DNA from: 55-13 sp037190145
GTDB lineage: Bacteria; Armatimonadota; Fimbriimonadia; Fimbriimonadales; Fimbriimonadaceae
DNA: 64,000 nt
Direction of reading: 5' to 3'
NCBI GenBank assembly: GCA_037190145.1
Contig: JBBCJU010000005.1
Span: 62,001-126,000 of the forward strand
Position 1 is the stretch's first letter. Every line of letters begins with the position of its first letter. Below the pieces are notes generated by a model, which made no database searches, had not been told where the DNA came from, and saw only the letters and a program-made list of their open reading frames with translations. This document shows, one piece after another, positions 41,841 to 49,331 of this stretch. A program made the position numbers and the translations under genes.

Positions 41841-42554
41841 TTAACCTAAAGCTACGAATTGGCATGAAGCACCATGGCGGCTAAGTTGAGTGCTCAGCAT
41901 TTCCGCCTTTCTACGAGGAATCCCCGTTAGTAAAGTGCAGGGAAGTTCCTCAAGCATCTGCTTCACTTGGTTTCGATTCAGGGCAAGGGAGTGTTGCAGA
42001 TCATTGACCAATTCTTCACTGGCATGATCAAAAGCAACGAGCCTGAGTTCATAGGTTTTGTCATCATCAACCACGGCGAACCGGCTGTGCCCCATTTGTC
42101 CATCTGCACGTGAAATTGGGATTTCATGGTTACACTCTTCACAGAGTAGGCCGATGGTTTTTTCGCTATAGTAATTCAGCGCGTTGCAGTAGCCACAGCG
42201 CACTTGAGTGACCGAGATGGCTTTCCCATCCACAACTGGAATCATTCTCAGGCAGTTTCTACAAGAAACATCGCGATCTGGTTCTGCCAGCAAACTGACC
42301 TTAGAGTCGCAATAAGGACAAACAATATTGAAGCTTGTCACTTTACGAGCCAGGTAGACACTATAGACTGCGTAAGCAAGCGCCGCAGTGCCACCAGCCA
42401 TCAAAAGTACGGCAAGGACTGTGAACATTCCGCTTCCACGGAAAATGTACAGGACTAACCCAATGGCAAAGAGAAGAATTCCTCCGATTCCCGCCATTAC
42501 GGCTCTTTCGGAGTGGACTTCTACGACGTCCGAACTTCTTTGTACTGTCGGCAT
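41841..42554 (-). CDS. Membrane protein with zinc ribbons and C-terminal L7/L12-like domain
   Basis: A 237-residue protein. Two hydrophobic segments (IGGILLFAIGLVLYIF, TVLAVLLMAGGTAALAYAVY) are followed by two Cys4 zinc-ribbon-like units: CPYCDSK...CRNC (~residues 78-100) and CGYCNA...CEEC (~118-140). The last ~75 residues (YELRLVAFDHASEELVNDLQ, NQVKQMLEELPCTLLTGIPR, KAEMLSTQLSRHGASCQFV) follow the sequence pattern of the ribosomal L7/L12 C-terminal domain. That pattern is helix KxLVExxPxxLxxGVxxxxAExLxxxLxxxGAxxxx. The L7/L12-type fold is an inference from this. I know of no named family with this combination. It is a single gene. Confidence 0.82.
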   Translation of the reverse strand: MPTVQRSSDVVEVHSERAVMAGIGGILLFAIGLVLYIFRGSGMFTVLAVLLMAGGTAALAYAVYSVYLARKVTSFNIVCPYCDSKVSLLAEPDRDVSCRNCLRMIPVVDGKAISVTQVRCGYCNALNYYSEKTIGLLCEECNHEIPISRADGQMGHSRFAVVDDDKTYELRLVAFDHASEELVNDLQHSLALNRNQVKQMLEELPCTLLTGIPRRKAEMLSTQLSRHGASCQFVALG

Positions 42555-42669
42555 TTACCAAGACCCCCGGTGCTTTTGCTGATCACAGTATAGCAATCGG
42601 ATTTCAAAACGCCAAGAAGTGCTTTTGTATAGAGTGATATTTACGTGAAAACGCTAGAATGCCAGTATC

Positions 42670-43419
42670 TTAGCCACCGAGTCTGCGGGGCGGTTCTCCG
42701 GTACCCCCAATCGGCGTACCACTATCGATAGCGGGGACGATGATGATAGAGCCATCACCCTGGTCAAAAGCAGTGAATCCGTACCGCATACCAAGATCTT
42801 TTAACATCTCAGAAGTAGTAGTTTCAACATAGTCAATGCTAATCTGCTGGTCTTCAAATCCAGGCGCAACATCGACCCGGTAACCCGCCATTTCACCAAT
42901 CATCTTTAAGGCGGCGGTCAGGGAGGTGTTGCTTAACTTCAAAGTCTTCAGTTGCTCGCCACTTTGTGCAGGGTTTGGATTCACGGGCGGATTCATAGGG
43001 GGTGGAGTTGTAATATTTGGCACCGGTGTGGGGTTGGTATACACAGTGGTATTCGGATTTTCAATCGGCTTTGTAACAACCGGCTCAACTACAGGCAACT
43101 TAGTGGGAGGCGTATTGACCATCTTGGTCACCGAATAGGAAGCCATAAGTAGTGCTGCAAAAGCGATGCCTCCAACCACCCACATGCCTTTAGGAGATGA
43201 AACCTTTGGTTCTCCACGCAATCGGAAATCCGGAATTCGGGCATCAGGAACATGGGTTGATTTGGCCCCTTTCAGTTCACTCACCATTCGACGTCGTTTA
43301 GAAAGTTCAGAAGCGAACTCAGGGAAACGAGATTCAAAATCTTGAATCGCCTTCTGATCGTTGCTCTCTGCAACCATCCACATCAACCGTTCCACATCTT
43401 GAGGCATCCGCGCTTTCAT
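42670..43419 (-). CDS. Anti-sigma-factor-like membrane protein with C-terminal STN (secretin/TonB) domain
   Basis: A 249-residue protein. It has an N-terminal cytoplasmic region (MPQDVERLMWMVAESNDQKA, FPEFASELSKRRRMVSEL), one membrane helix (MWVVGGIAFAALLMASYSV, ~residue 80), and a Pro/Asn/Thr-rich linker of ~60 residues. The C-terminal ~85-residue domain (LKTLKLSNTSLTAALKMIGE, MAGYRVDVAPGFEDQQISID, GFTAFDQGDGSIIIVP) matches the secretin and TonB short N-terminal (STN) pattern. It starts inside the stop of the ECF sigma gene (ATGA), so it is probably the cognate anti-sigma factor. The periplasmic STN domain may sense an envelope signal (inference). Confidence 0.82.
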   Translation of the reverse strand: MKARMPQDVERLMWMVAESNDQKAIQDFESRFPEFASELSKRRRMVSELKGAKSTHVPDARIPDFRLRGEPKVSSPKGMWVVGGIAFAALLMASYSVTKMVNTPPTKLPVVEPVVTKPIENPNTTVYTNPTPVPNITTPPPMNPPVNPNPAQSGEQLKTLKLSNTSLTAALKMIGEMAGYRVDVAPGFEDQQISIDYVETTTSEMLKDLGMRYGFTAFDQGDGSIIIVPAIDSGTPIGGTGEPPRRLGG

Positions 43420-43976
43420 TGTTCGGCCTCATACACCGCTCGAAAACGCTCTCGAGCCCGATACAAACGAGTTTTTGCAGCATTTACATTGCAACCAATG
43501 CTGTCGGCAATCTCGTTCAAATTTAGATCTTCCCAGTAAAAAAGCGTCAATAAGGCTCTATCTTGGGGAGCAAGCTTGGCAAGGGTGGTCTGCACCTTTG
43601 GATCCATGTCCTCAGCTTCTACCGGGGCTTCTTTGGACATCGCCTCCGTTAACTCAAGGGGCTTGTTGCGGAATCGGTGCTTTCTTGCTTCCTGAATACT
43701 TCGGTTAACGGCAATTCGGAAAAGCCATGTACTGAATTTCGATCGACGGTCAAACCGTTTAAGGTGTCGGTAAACCAGCGTGAAAATTTCTTGAACCGCG
43801 TCGGCAGCTTCGTCTGAGTCAATAAGGACTCCGCGAGCAATAGCAAACACCTTATCGTAGTATTTGCGATAGATAAGTTCAAAGGTCGATTCATCACCCG
43901 CCAAGAAACGATCCACGAGAAGAATGTCCTCGTCGAAATGCTCTGGTTTAGATTTATCAATTACCGCTGACAACAA
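43416..43976 (-). CDS. ECF RNA polymerase sigma factor
   Basis: A 186-residue extracytoplasmic-function sigma factor. Region 2 is DESTFELIYRKYYDKVFAIA, then DSDEAADAVQEIFTLVYRHL and STWLFRIAVNRSIQEARKHR. Region 4 is LAPQDRALLTLFYWEDLNLN, EIADSIGCNVNAAKTRLYRA. It starts with TTG (43976), 7 nt after the glycosyltransferase stop, and overlaps the STN-domain anti-sigma gene by 4 nt. The target promoter cannot be inferred. Confidence 0.94.
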   Translation of the reverse strand: MLSAVIDKSKPEHFDEDILLVDRFLAGDESTFELIYRKYYDKVFAIARGVLIDSDEAADAVQEIFTLVYRHLKRFDRRSKFSTWLFRIAVNRSIQEARKHRFRNKPLELTEAMSKEAPVEAEDMDPKVQTTLAKLAPQDRALLTLFYWEDLNLNEIADSIGCNVNAAKTRLYRARERFRAVYEAEQ

Positions 43977-43983
43977 TGAACCC

Positions 43984-45417
43984 TTAGACGCGACCGATGG
44001 TAGCGTCGTTACTTACTTGGACGTTTGATTTGGGACCATGTGTGTTGGACACCATCAGGGTCCTTCGTTCGAACTCTCCTGGCAGCTTAGAAAGAACGTA
44101 TATATTCAGGCCGCCTAAAAGTAACACAACCAGCCCCACCGCCACCGCGAGTCGGTTTTTCGCGACATTCAACAAGGAGATCGCAACCCCGATGCCGATC
44201 ACTCCGATAGCAGGGAATAGATAGCGCGCTTGGCCTTGGAAGTACTGAGCGTTGAATCTAAGGAAAAGGACTCCCACGATGAGCAGAAAGGCAGATAGAA
44301 GAATATGCATTCGCTTCTGTTCAGACCACTCAACCTTCCTAAGGGCGATTGCCCAACCCGCAGTGATGAGCACTCCGATGGCAAGCAACACTCTATAAAA
44401 CGCATTTGGGTTTCGGGGTGAAGTGAAAGGAACTCCTTGCTCGTTCAGGAAGATATCCATGTAGCCAAAAACTCCAAAGAAGCTACGAGCTGTCCACCAG
44501 CCAACCCAATCCACCCAATAGGCTTGATTTCCACTCTTGCCCCCGCCCTGAGCCTCTGCAACTTGCGTCATCAATTCTCGACTGGGTGAGTTTACGAATG
44601 CTTTGTTGAAAGCGCTGATTGCCAGAGGGTCACCGTACAGAGATTGGTTACGAGCAAGCCAAGGCGTGCAAACCAGGAGCAATGTGATGGTCGCAATAGC
44701 AATTTGCTTGGGTGCTGGCTTGTTCGGGCCAAGGAAGAGGGCGAGCAAAAGAATTGGGAGTAGCCCAACCGCAGTGGTTTTTGTAATGACAGCTAATCCG
44801 GTCCCAATCCCCACCGCAACAGCTACTTTTGTAGACCAACCTTCCTGACACCCTTTGGCGATGAAGGCTAGAACCCAAGTGCATAGACAGTAGAGTAGTG
44901 GATCATTGCTGATCGCCCCGCTCAAGGCGACATTCATCGGCAACAACGCAACGAAAGATGCCGCAACCAGACCTACATCCTCACGGCGAAACGCCCACAG
45001 GCCAAGGAAGAATGCACCCATGACGGTGGCTGCTCCGATAAGCGCGTTAGGAAAGCGAACTTTGAGGCCTTGACCTGGATCGTTCAGATCCGCGCCGGTT
45101 ATCTTTGACCATCCAATATGGAGGATATAAAACAGGGGAGGCTGGTGAGCTTGGTAATTCTCGCCCAAGTTGGGATCTTGGGGATCCAGAACGGGAAAGC
45201 CTTTACCATCTAATAGGTGAATCACATAGTTGACGTGTTGTCGCTCATCGGGCGCCCCTACATCGGGAACCCTTTGGGGCGCCCCTGTACTAGGGTCTCG
45301 CTGACCGAGAAGGATTCCTGCACTACGGTAGGGAGTAATGTTGGCGTAGATACACGCTAGAACCAGGTGAAGAACTGCACAGGCAGCCGCAATTGTGAGA
45401 GCCGTTTTACGCGTCAT
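43984..45417 (-). CDS. Polytopic membrane glycosyltransferase-like protein (GT-C/ArnT-like)
   Basis: A 477-residue integral membrane protein with ~11 hydrophobic segments. The first large extracytoplasmic loop has the Asp-Glu motif VGAPDERQHVNYVIHLLDGK and YQAHQPPLFYILHIGW, typical of GT39/ArnT-like or DUF2142-type polyprenyl-phosphate-sugar transferases. LAVITKTTAVGLLPILLLAL and CTPWLARNQSLYGDPLA are also family-like. It resembles the 23.5-kb glycosyltransferase in class but not closely. It is probably co-transcribed with the downstream sigma/anti-sigma genes (7-nt spacing). Confidence 0.85.
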   Translation of the reverse strand: MTRKTALTIAAACAVLHLVLACIYANITPYRSAGILLGQRDPSTGAPQRVPDVGAPDERQHVNYVIHLLDGKGFPVLDPQDPNLGENYQAHQPPLFYILHIGWSKITGADLNDPGQGLKVRFPNALIGAATVMGAFFLGLWAFRREDVGLVAASFVALLPMNVALSGAISNDPLLYCLCTWVLAFIAKGCQEGWSTKVAVAVGIGTGLAVITKTTAVGLLPILLLALFLGPNKPAPKQIAIATITLLLVCTPWLARNQSLYGDPLAISAFNKAFVNSPSRELMTQVAEAQGGGKSGNQAYWVDWVGWWTARSFFGVFGYMDIFLNEQGVPFTSPRNPNAFYRVLLAIGVLITAGWAIALRKVEWSEQKRMHILLSAFLLIVGVLFLRFNAQYFQGQARYLFPAIGVIGIGVAISLLNVAKNRLAVAVGLVVLLLGGLNIYVLSKLPGEFERRTLMVSNTHGPKSNVQVSNDATIGRV

Positions 45418-45603
45418 AAGAAAGTGACAGATGAGTAATAAACTCTAGATTCCAGGGAACCTGATATGCAGGTGATTCCTATCTTGGAAGAAGGTACCCG
45501 CTCTTACTCTCACTTCAACTCTTTTCACACTGGCTGGTTTCTGTATTTTTGCAGTTTGGGCTATTATTAACAAAATCCATTCGATTCACCTCAGGAGAAA
45601 CAG

Positions 45604-46596
45604 ATGAGAAGGGCAATTGTTTTATTCGGGGTCGCAGCGCTTGCGGCCGTTATCTTCGCTCAAGGCCAGGGCTCTCAGCTTTTGGCAAACTTCAATAAAG
45701 CACTCGGGGATGCAAAGTCGCTTAGTACAAGTTACAAAGTTCAGCCTCTGGGTGGCTCTCCCGTTGAGGTTTCAGTTGAGCTTGCTAAGCCAAACATGGC
45801 TAAGATCGATACTCCCAGCGAGCTGATCGTAGCTGATGGAACAACGATCACAACTTACAACAAAGCCGAAAAGGCTTTCTACAAAAAGCCTCAAACCGCC
45901 GATGATTTGAAATCACTTTTCCGATCCGACGATCTTGGACTATGGGCTGGTTTCTTTAACTCAAAGACCATTGCCGGTTCGGCCAGCGCTAAAGCGTTAG
46001 GCGTAAAGAACCGCAAGGGAATGAAGCTAAACGTTGTTGAAGCTGCGGCAGATGCCAAAGGCCGAAAGATGGTCACGTTCTATCTAAACGATCAGGACAA
46101 TGTCGTTCGCCAGGCTGAGATCGTGATTAACGATCAGGGTGTGAAGGATACGACCGTTATCGACACCAAGACACTTGTGTTGAATGGTGAAGTCGGAAAA
46201 GATTTGTTCGCCTTCAATCCTCCATCCGGAGCCAAGGAAGTTTCTTGGGAAGAGTTGAACTCCGCCAAGTGGGTTTACAACCTAGAAGAAGCAAAGGCTC
46301 TTGCGGCAAAGACCGGCAAGAAAATCTTTGTTGACTTCATGGCAACTTGGTGCGGCCCATGCAAGATGCTTGACCGCGATGTATTCCAAAAAGAAGATTG
46401 GAAGAAGATGGCCAAGTATGTAGTCTTCTGCAAGATCGATGTTGATGAGCAACCATCTGTATCTCAGGCCTATCAGGTAACCGCAATGCCAACTCAAATG
46501 GTATTGAATGCTGATGGATCTGTCGTTGCTTCCACCGTTGGCTATGGTGGCCCAGCCGCGTTCTACAAGTTCTTGAACGGCGCTTTGGGACTCTAA
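45604..46596 (+). CDS. Exported LolA-like/thioredoxin fusion protein
   Basis: A 330-residue protein. A signal peptide (MRRAIVLFGVAALAAVIFAQ) is followed by a LolA/DUF2092-like domain (~residues 25-215: SLSTSYKVQPLGGSPVEVSV, ELAKPNMAKIDTPSELIVAD, NDQDNVVRQAEIVINDQG). The C-terminal thioredoxin domain (~residues 220-330) has motif WCGPC (FVDFMATWCGPCKMLDRDVF), IDVDEQPSVSQAYQVTAMPT with the cis-Pro, and VVASTVGYGG. A role in extracytoplasmic thiol reduction or disulfide isomerisation, with a lipid- or protein-binding N-domain, is likely. AGGAGA precedes the ATG by 6 nt. A strong terminator follows. Confidence 0.9.
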   Translation: MRRAIVLFGVAALAAVIFAQGQGSQLLANFNKALGDAKSLSTSYKVQPLGGSPVEVSVELAKPNMAKIDTPSELIVADGTTITTYNKAEKAFYKKPQTADDLKSLFRSDDLGLWAGFFNSKTIAGSASAKALGVKNRKGMKLNVVEAAADAKGRKMVTFYLNDQDNVVRQAEIVINDQGVKDTTVIDTKTLVLNGEVGKDLFAFNPPSGAKEVSWEELNSAKWVYNLEEAKALAAKTGKKIFVDFMATWCGPCKMLDRDVFQKEDWKKMAKYVVFCKIDVDEQPSVSQAYQVTAMPTQMVLNADGSVVASTVGYGGPAAFYKFLNGALGL

Positions 46597-46613
46597 AGAG
46601 AACGTCACCTAAT

Positions 46614-46650
46614 GCGGGCTCCGGCATCTAGCCGGAGCCCGCCTCTTTTT
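46614..46650 (+). terminator. Rho-independent terminator after the thioredoxin fusion gene
   Basis: A 12-bp perfect GC-rich hairpin (arms 46614-46625 and 46631-46642, 5-nt loop) followed by CTCTTTTT. Confidence 0.95.
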
Positions 46651-46752
46651 GGTAAGGTGATGGTAGTGTTCCGTCGTTACAAAACGATGAGAGCATTTGT
46701 TCGACCTAAAGCTGGGACCTATGCCGGATTCTGCTGGGTAGGTTAGAGTTAG

Positions 46753-47436
46753 GTGAAACTAGAGGAGGAGCCACACGTCAGACGTTCAGATCAGGAAAGA
46801 TCGGAGAATAGCGTGGCAGCATCAGGCACTTTGTCAGCAATTGGACCGTCCATTACAGGGCGGATGGAACTGGATACAGACGCCGCCTTAGTCAGGCGAG
46901 CTAGAGAAGGGGAGTACAGCGCCTTTGAAACTTTGTTTGAGCGCTATCGAACTCTCGTATTCCGTTTCGCCTACCAAATGGTTCCTCGTAGAGACGATGC
47001 CGAAGACATCGTACAAGAAGCATTTGTTCGTGCCTACCAAAATTTAGATAAGTATCGAGACGAAGCTAAGTTTACAACTTGGCTTTTGAGGATCGTTACA
47101 AACCTTTGCACCGACCAAGCAAGAATGTCCACGCGTCGGCAAGCACTGGAACAACAGGAAGCCACTGGATCACTAGTTTGGATGACCGTAGGCGATTGGG
47201 ATGATCCTGTGCAAAATTTGGAAGAGGATCGGCGTAAGCAGGCATTGAGGAGAGCATTAGCGGCTCTTCCCACTCACCACCGATCAGTGATTGTTTTAAG
47301 AGATATTGAGGAAAGAGAATATACGGAGATTGCCGGAATTCTCGGTTGTACGGTTGGCGGAGCAAAACTGAGAGTCCTCAGAGCACGCCGCGCATTAAAG
47401 GATAGGATTGCCCCCCTCCTTGGTGACGATAAATGA
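46753..47436 (+). CDS. ECF RNA polymerase sigma factor
   Basis: A sigma-70-family ECF factor of up to 227 residues. Region 2 is FETLFERYRTLVFRFAYQMV, DDAEDIVQEAFVRAYQNLDK, FTTWLLRIVTNLCTDQAR. Region 4 is LPTHHRSVIVLRDIEEREYT, EIAGILGCTVGGAKLRVLRA. The first ~37 residues are not conserved, so the start is uncertain: GTG 46753 is longest, while GTG 46813 (with GGAG upstream) and ATG 46864 (MELDTDAALVRRAREGEY) also fit. It overlaps the anti-sigma gene by 4 nt and forms a three-gene unit with the PDZ protein. Confidence 0.94.
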   Translation: MKLEEEPHVRRSDQERSENSVAASGTLSAIGPSITGRMELDTDAALVRRAREGEYSAFETLFERYRTLVFRFAYQMVPRRDDAEDIVQEAFVRAYQNLDKYRDEAKFTTWLLRIVTNLCTDQARMSTRRQALEQQEATGSLVWMTVGDWDDPVQNLEEDRRKQALRRALAALPTHHRSVIVLRDIEEREYTEIAGILGCTVGGAKLRVLRARRALKDRIAPLLGDDK

Positions 47437-48290
47437 GAAAGAAATTCGAAGAAGAACTAGCGATGTTGGCATTTGGCGATGTGGACGCTGAATCGGCTCG
47501 ACGCTTGGAGCTTCAGACCCAAGCCGACCCTGAAGCGTCAGAGACGTTCCAGACCTACTGTCGGATGAAGGATGAACTGCGGTCACTGTGTGATGATGTT
47601 CCGGCAGATCAGCTTTCTAAGGAGCGACTTAGAGAAGCCATTCTGACCCGAGGTTTAAGAGAGCATAAACCTGCACCTCGGTTTGGGTGGTTGTGGATGC
47701 CTGCAGCCGCAGCAGTCTTGGCCTTTTCATTCGTCGCCTTAAAAGGACGAATTCCTATTGGGGCCGCTACTACGGGACCGGTGGTTTTAGATTATTCGGA
47801 CGGAAAGATGCCAGCGATGCCAGGAGTTGGGGTAACTCGACCTGAGATCGGTAGCGCAGTTGCCGCAAATCCAATTCGCACTAAGGTTGTGGTTGAGAAA
47901 CCGTCCACGACGGTTGCTATGAACACTGATCGTGGACAGCGAAACCGACGTGAAGGATATGTCTTGCCTGAGGATCGAACCTCAGATGGTTCAGCACGAC
48001 TGATGTCAGCTTCAGTTGATCTGATGGCCGATGCGGGATTAAACCGAGGCGAATCTCATAGCAGTGCACTTAGCTTTGATTCGGATATATCCACCAAGAA
48101 AGCCATTGAAGAAAAGCCACAGCACGCGTTTAGCAACAGAGATCAAATGGCAATGCGCGGGGCACCAGCTCCTGAAACTCCGGCTTCATCGCCAAAGATT
48201 GTTTTGATTCAATCGGAAACGGATGCCAACACAGGCACACTTAGAGCTACGGAGGTAGAAAGCACCGCAAATGTTGTGGTCGGCGGCTAG
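47433..48290 (+). CDS. Probable anti-sigma factor, single-pass membrane protein
   Basis: A 285-residue protein. The N-terminal cytoplasmic part (EEELAMLAFGDVDAESARRL, DPEASETFQTYCRMKDELRS) resembles anti-sigma domains but lacks the HxxxCxxC zinc motif. One membrane helix follows (FGWLWMPAAAAVLAFSFVAL, ~residue 85), then a ~180-residue low-complexity periplasmic tail. It overlaps the ECF sigma gene by 4 nt (ATGA), which is the main evidence for the call. The downstream PDZ gene overlaps its 3' end by 20 nt. Confidence 0.78.
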   Translation: MRKKFEEELAMLAFGDVDAESARRLELQTQADPEASETFQTYCRMKDELRSLCDDVPADQLSKERLREAILTRGLREHKPAPRFGWLWMPAAAAVLAFSFVALKGRIPIGAATTGPVVLDYSDGKMPAMPGVGVTRPEIGSAVAANPIRTKVVVEKPSTTVAMNTDRGQRNRREGYVLPEDRTSDGSARLMSASVDLMADAGLNRGESHSSALSFDSDISTKKAIEEKPQHAFSNRDQMAMRGAPAPETPASSPKIVLIQSETDANTGTLRATEVESTANVVVGG

Positions 48291-49257
48291 TCTGATTTTA
48301 ACGGTTGCGTGCGCAGATCTCACGGATCTGACAGAACGCGAACTGCGAGCTTGGAAGAAGGTCGAGCCTTCGGTCATCTACTTAATGGATGGTCAGCGGG
48401 TTCGCGGCTCTGCGGCTCTGATCTCTAGAGAAGGGCTGTTTATCACACACGCGACTTCTGTGACGGGGAAGGCACCGACTGGCCGAAAGAGCGATGGATC
48501 TTCCATCAAACTCCAATGGGTGTCGATGGATGATCCAACGCAGTTTGTTTTGCTGAAAGCAGAAGATTGGTCTTCTGGCGCAGAAGTCGTTTCTATCTCA
48601 ACAACTAAGTCAGAAAGAGAAGGCCTGCTCGCTTTGACGCCAACGGGACCTGCCCGAGCTGAGCGCGCCAAAGATATTTACGGCATCGTAAATCCCTCAA
48701 AGAGAATGATGCCGATGACTGAGGTTTTTCTGGAGAACAACCTGCCGACTATGGGCGGCAGCCTCCTGATCAATATGGATGGGAAGTTGGTTGGAGCGCT
48801 GAACGCAGCACTCGGCCTTTCGCCCTCTCAAAACGTGCAGCGAAACCGCTCTAACGAGCTTGTTGGAGGCGGCACTAAAGCGGTGTCTCCGATTGTGAAC
48901 AATCAGTATGGGCCGGGAATTTTAGGCTCAGCCTATACAATTGGACCTAAGGTTTTGAATCGGGTTATAGAAGGATTTCTTTCACCCGATCACGTCGTGA
49001 AGCATCCTGCCATTGGAATTTTCTGCCGAGATGCAACTCCTCAAGGCGCATTGATCGACAGCGTCACCAAAGGGTCACCCGCTGAGAAAGCAGGCCTCAT
49101 GAAGGGCGATGTCATCACAACCATCAACAACGATGCAGTGCGAGATCAGATGGATTTCGCGAGACTTATGGCTGACCAAGATGTGGGCGATACCTTGAAA
49201 ATCTGGATTACCCGAAATGGTCTTCGGCAACTGGTTTCAGTTGTAGTGGGAAGCTAG
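48271..49257 (+). CDS. Exported HtrA-like pseudoprotease with PDZ domain
   Basis: A 328-residue protein with a short signal peptide (MLWSAASLILTVACA). The next ~200 residues have a trypsin/HtrA-like outline (VEPSVIYLMDGQRVRGSAAL, REGLFITHATSV, MGGSLLINMDGKLVGALNAA). The catalytic residues appear lost: the usual T-x-x-H reads THATSV, and the GNSGG-A-L serine position reads TMGGSLL. A C-terminal PDZ domain is clear (GALIDSVTKGSPAEKAGLMK, GDVITTINNDAVRDQMDFAR). It probably binds envelope proteins or peptides rather than cutting them, perhaps as a sensor for the adjacent anti-sigma factor (inference). Confidence 0.8.
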   Translation: MLWSAASLILTVACADLTDLTERELRAWKKVEPSVIYLMDGQRVRGSAALISREGLFITHATSVTGKAPTGRKSDGSSIKLQWVSMDDPTQFVLLKAEDWSSGAEVVSISTTKSEREGLLALTPTGPARAERAKDIYGIVNPSKRMMPMTEVFLENNLPTMGGSLLINMDGKLVGALNAALGLSPSQNVQRNRSNELVGGGTKAVSPIVNNQYGPGILGSAYTIGPKVLNRVIEGFLSPDHVVKHPAIGIFCRDATPQGALIDSVTKGSPAEKAGLMKGDVITTINNDAVRDQMDFARLMADQDVGDTLKIWITRNGLRQLVSVVVGS

Positions 49258-49276
49258 GTTCTATAGAACCTAGCTT
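49251..49276 (+). terminator. Terminator overlapping the PDZ gene stop codon
   Basis: An 11-bp perfect hairpin (AAGCTAGGTTC / GAACCTAGCTT, 4-nt loop TATA) that includes the TAG stop, followed by a T-rich stretch (CTTGGTCTTTGTCTTT). Confidence 0.7.
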
Positions 49277-49331
49277 CTTGGTCTTTGTCTTTATGGTAAG
49301 AACTTGACTACCGTTTTGATTCAGCGATATA

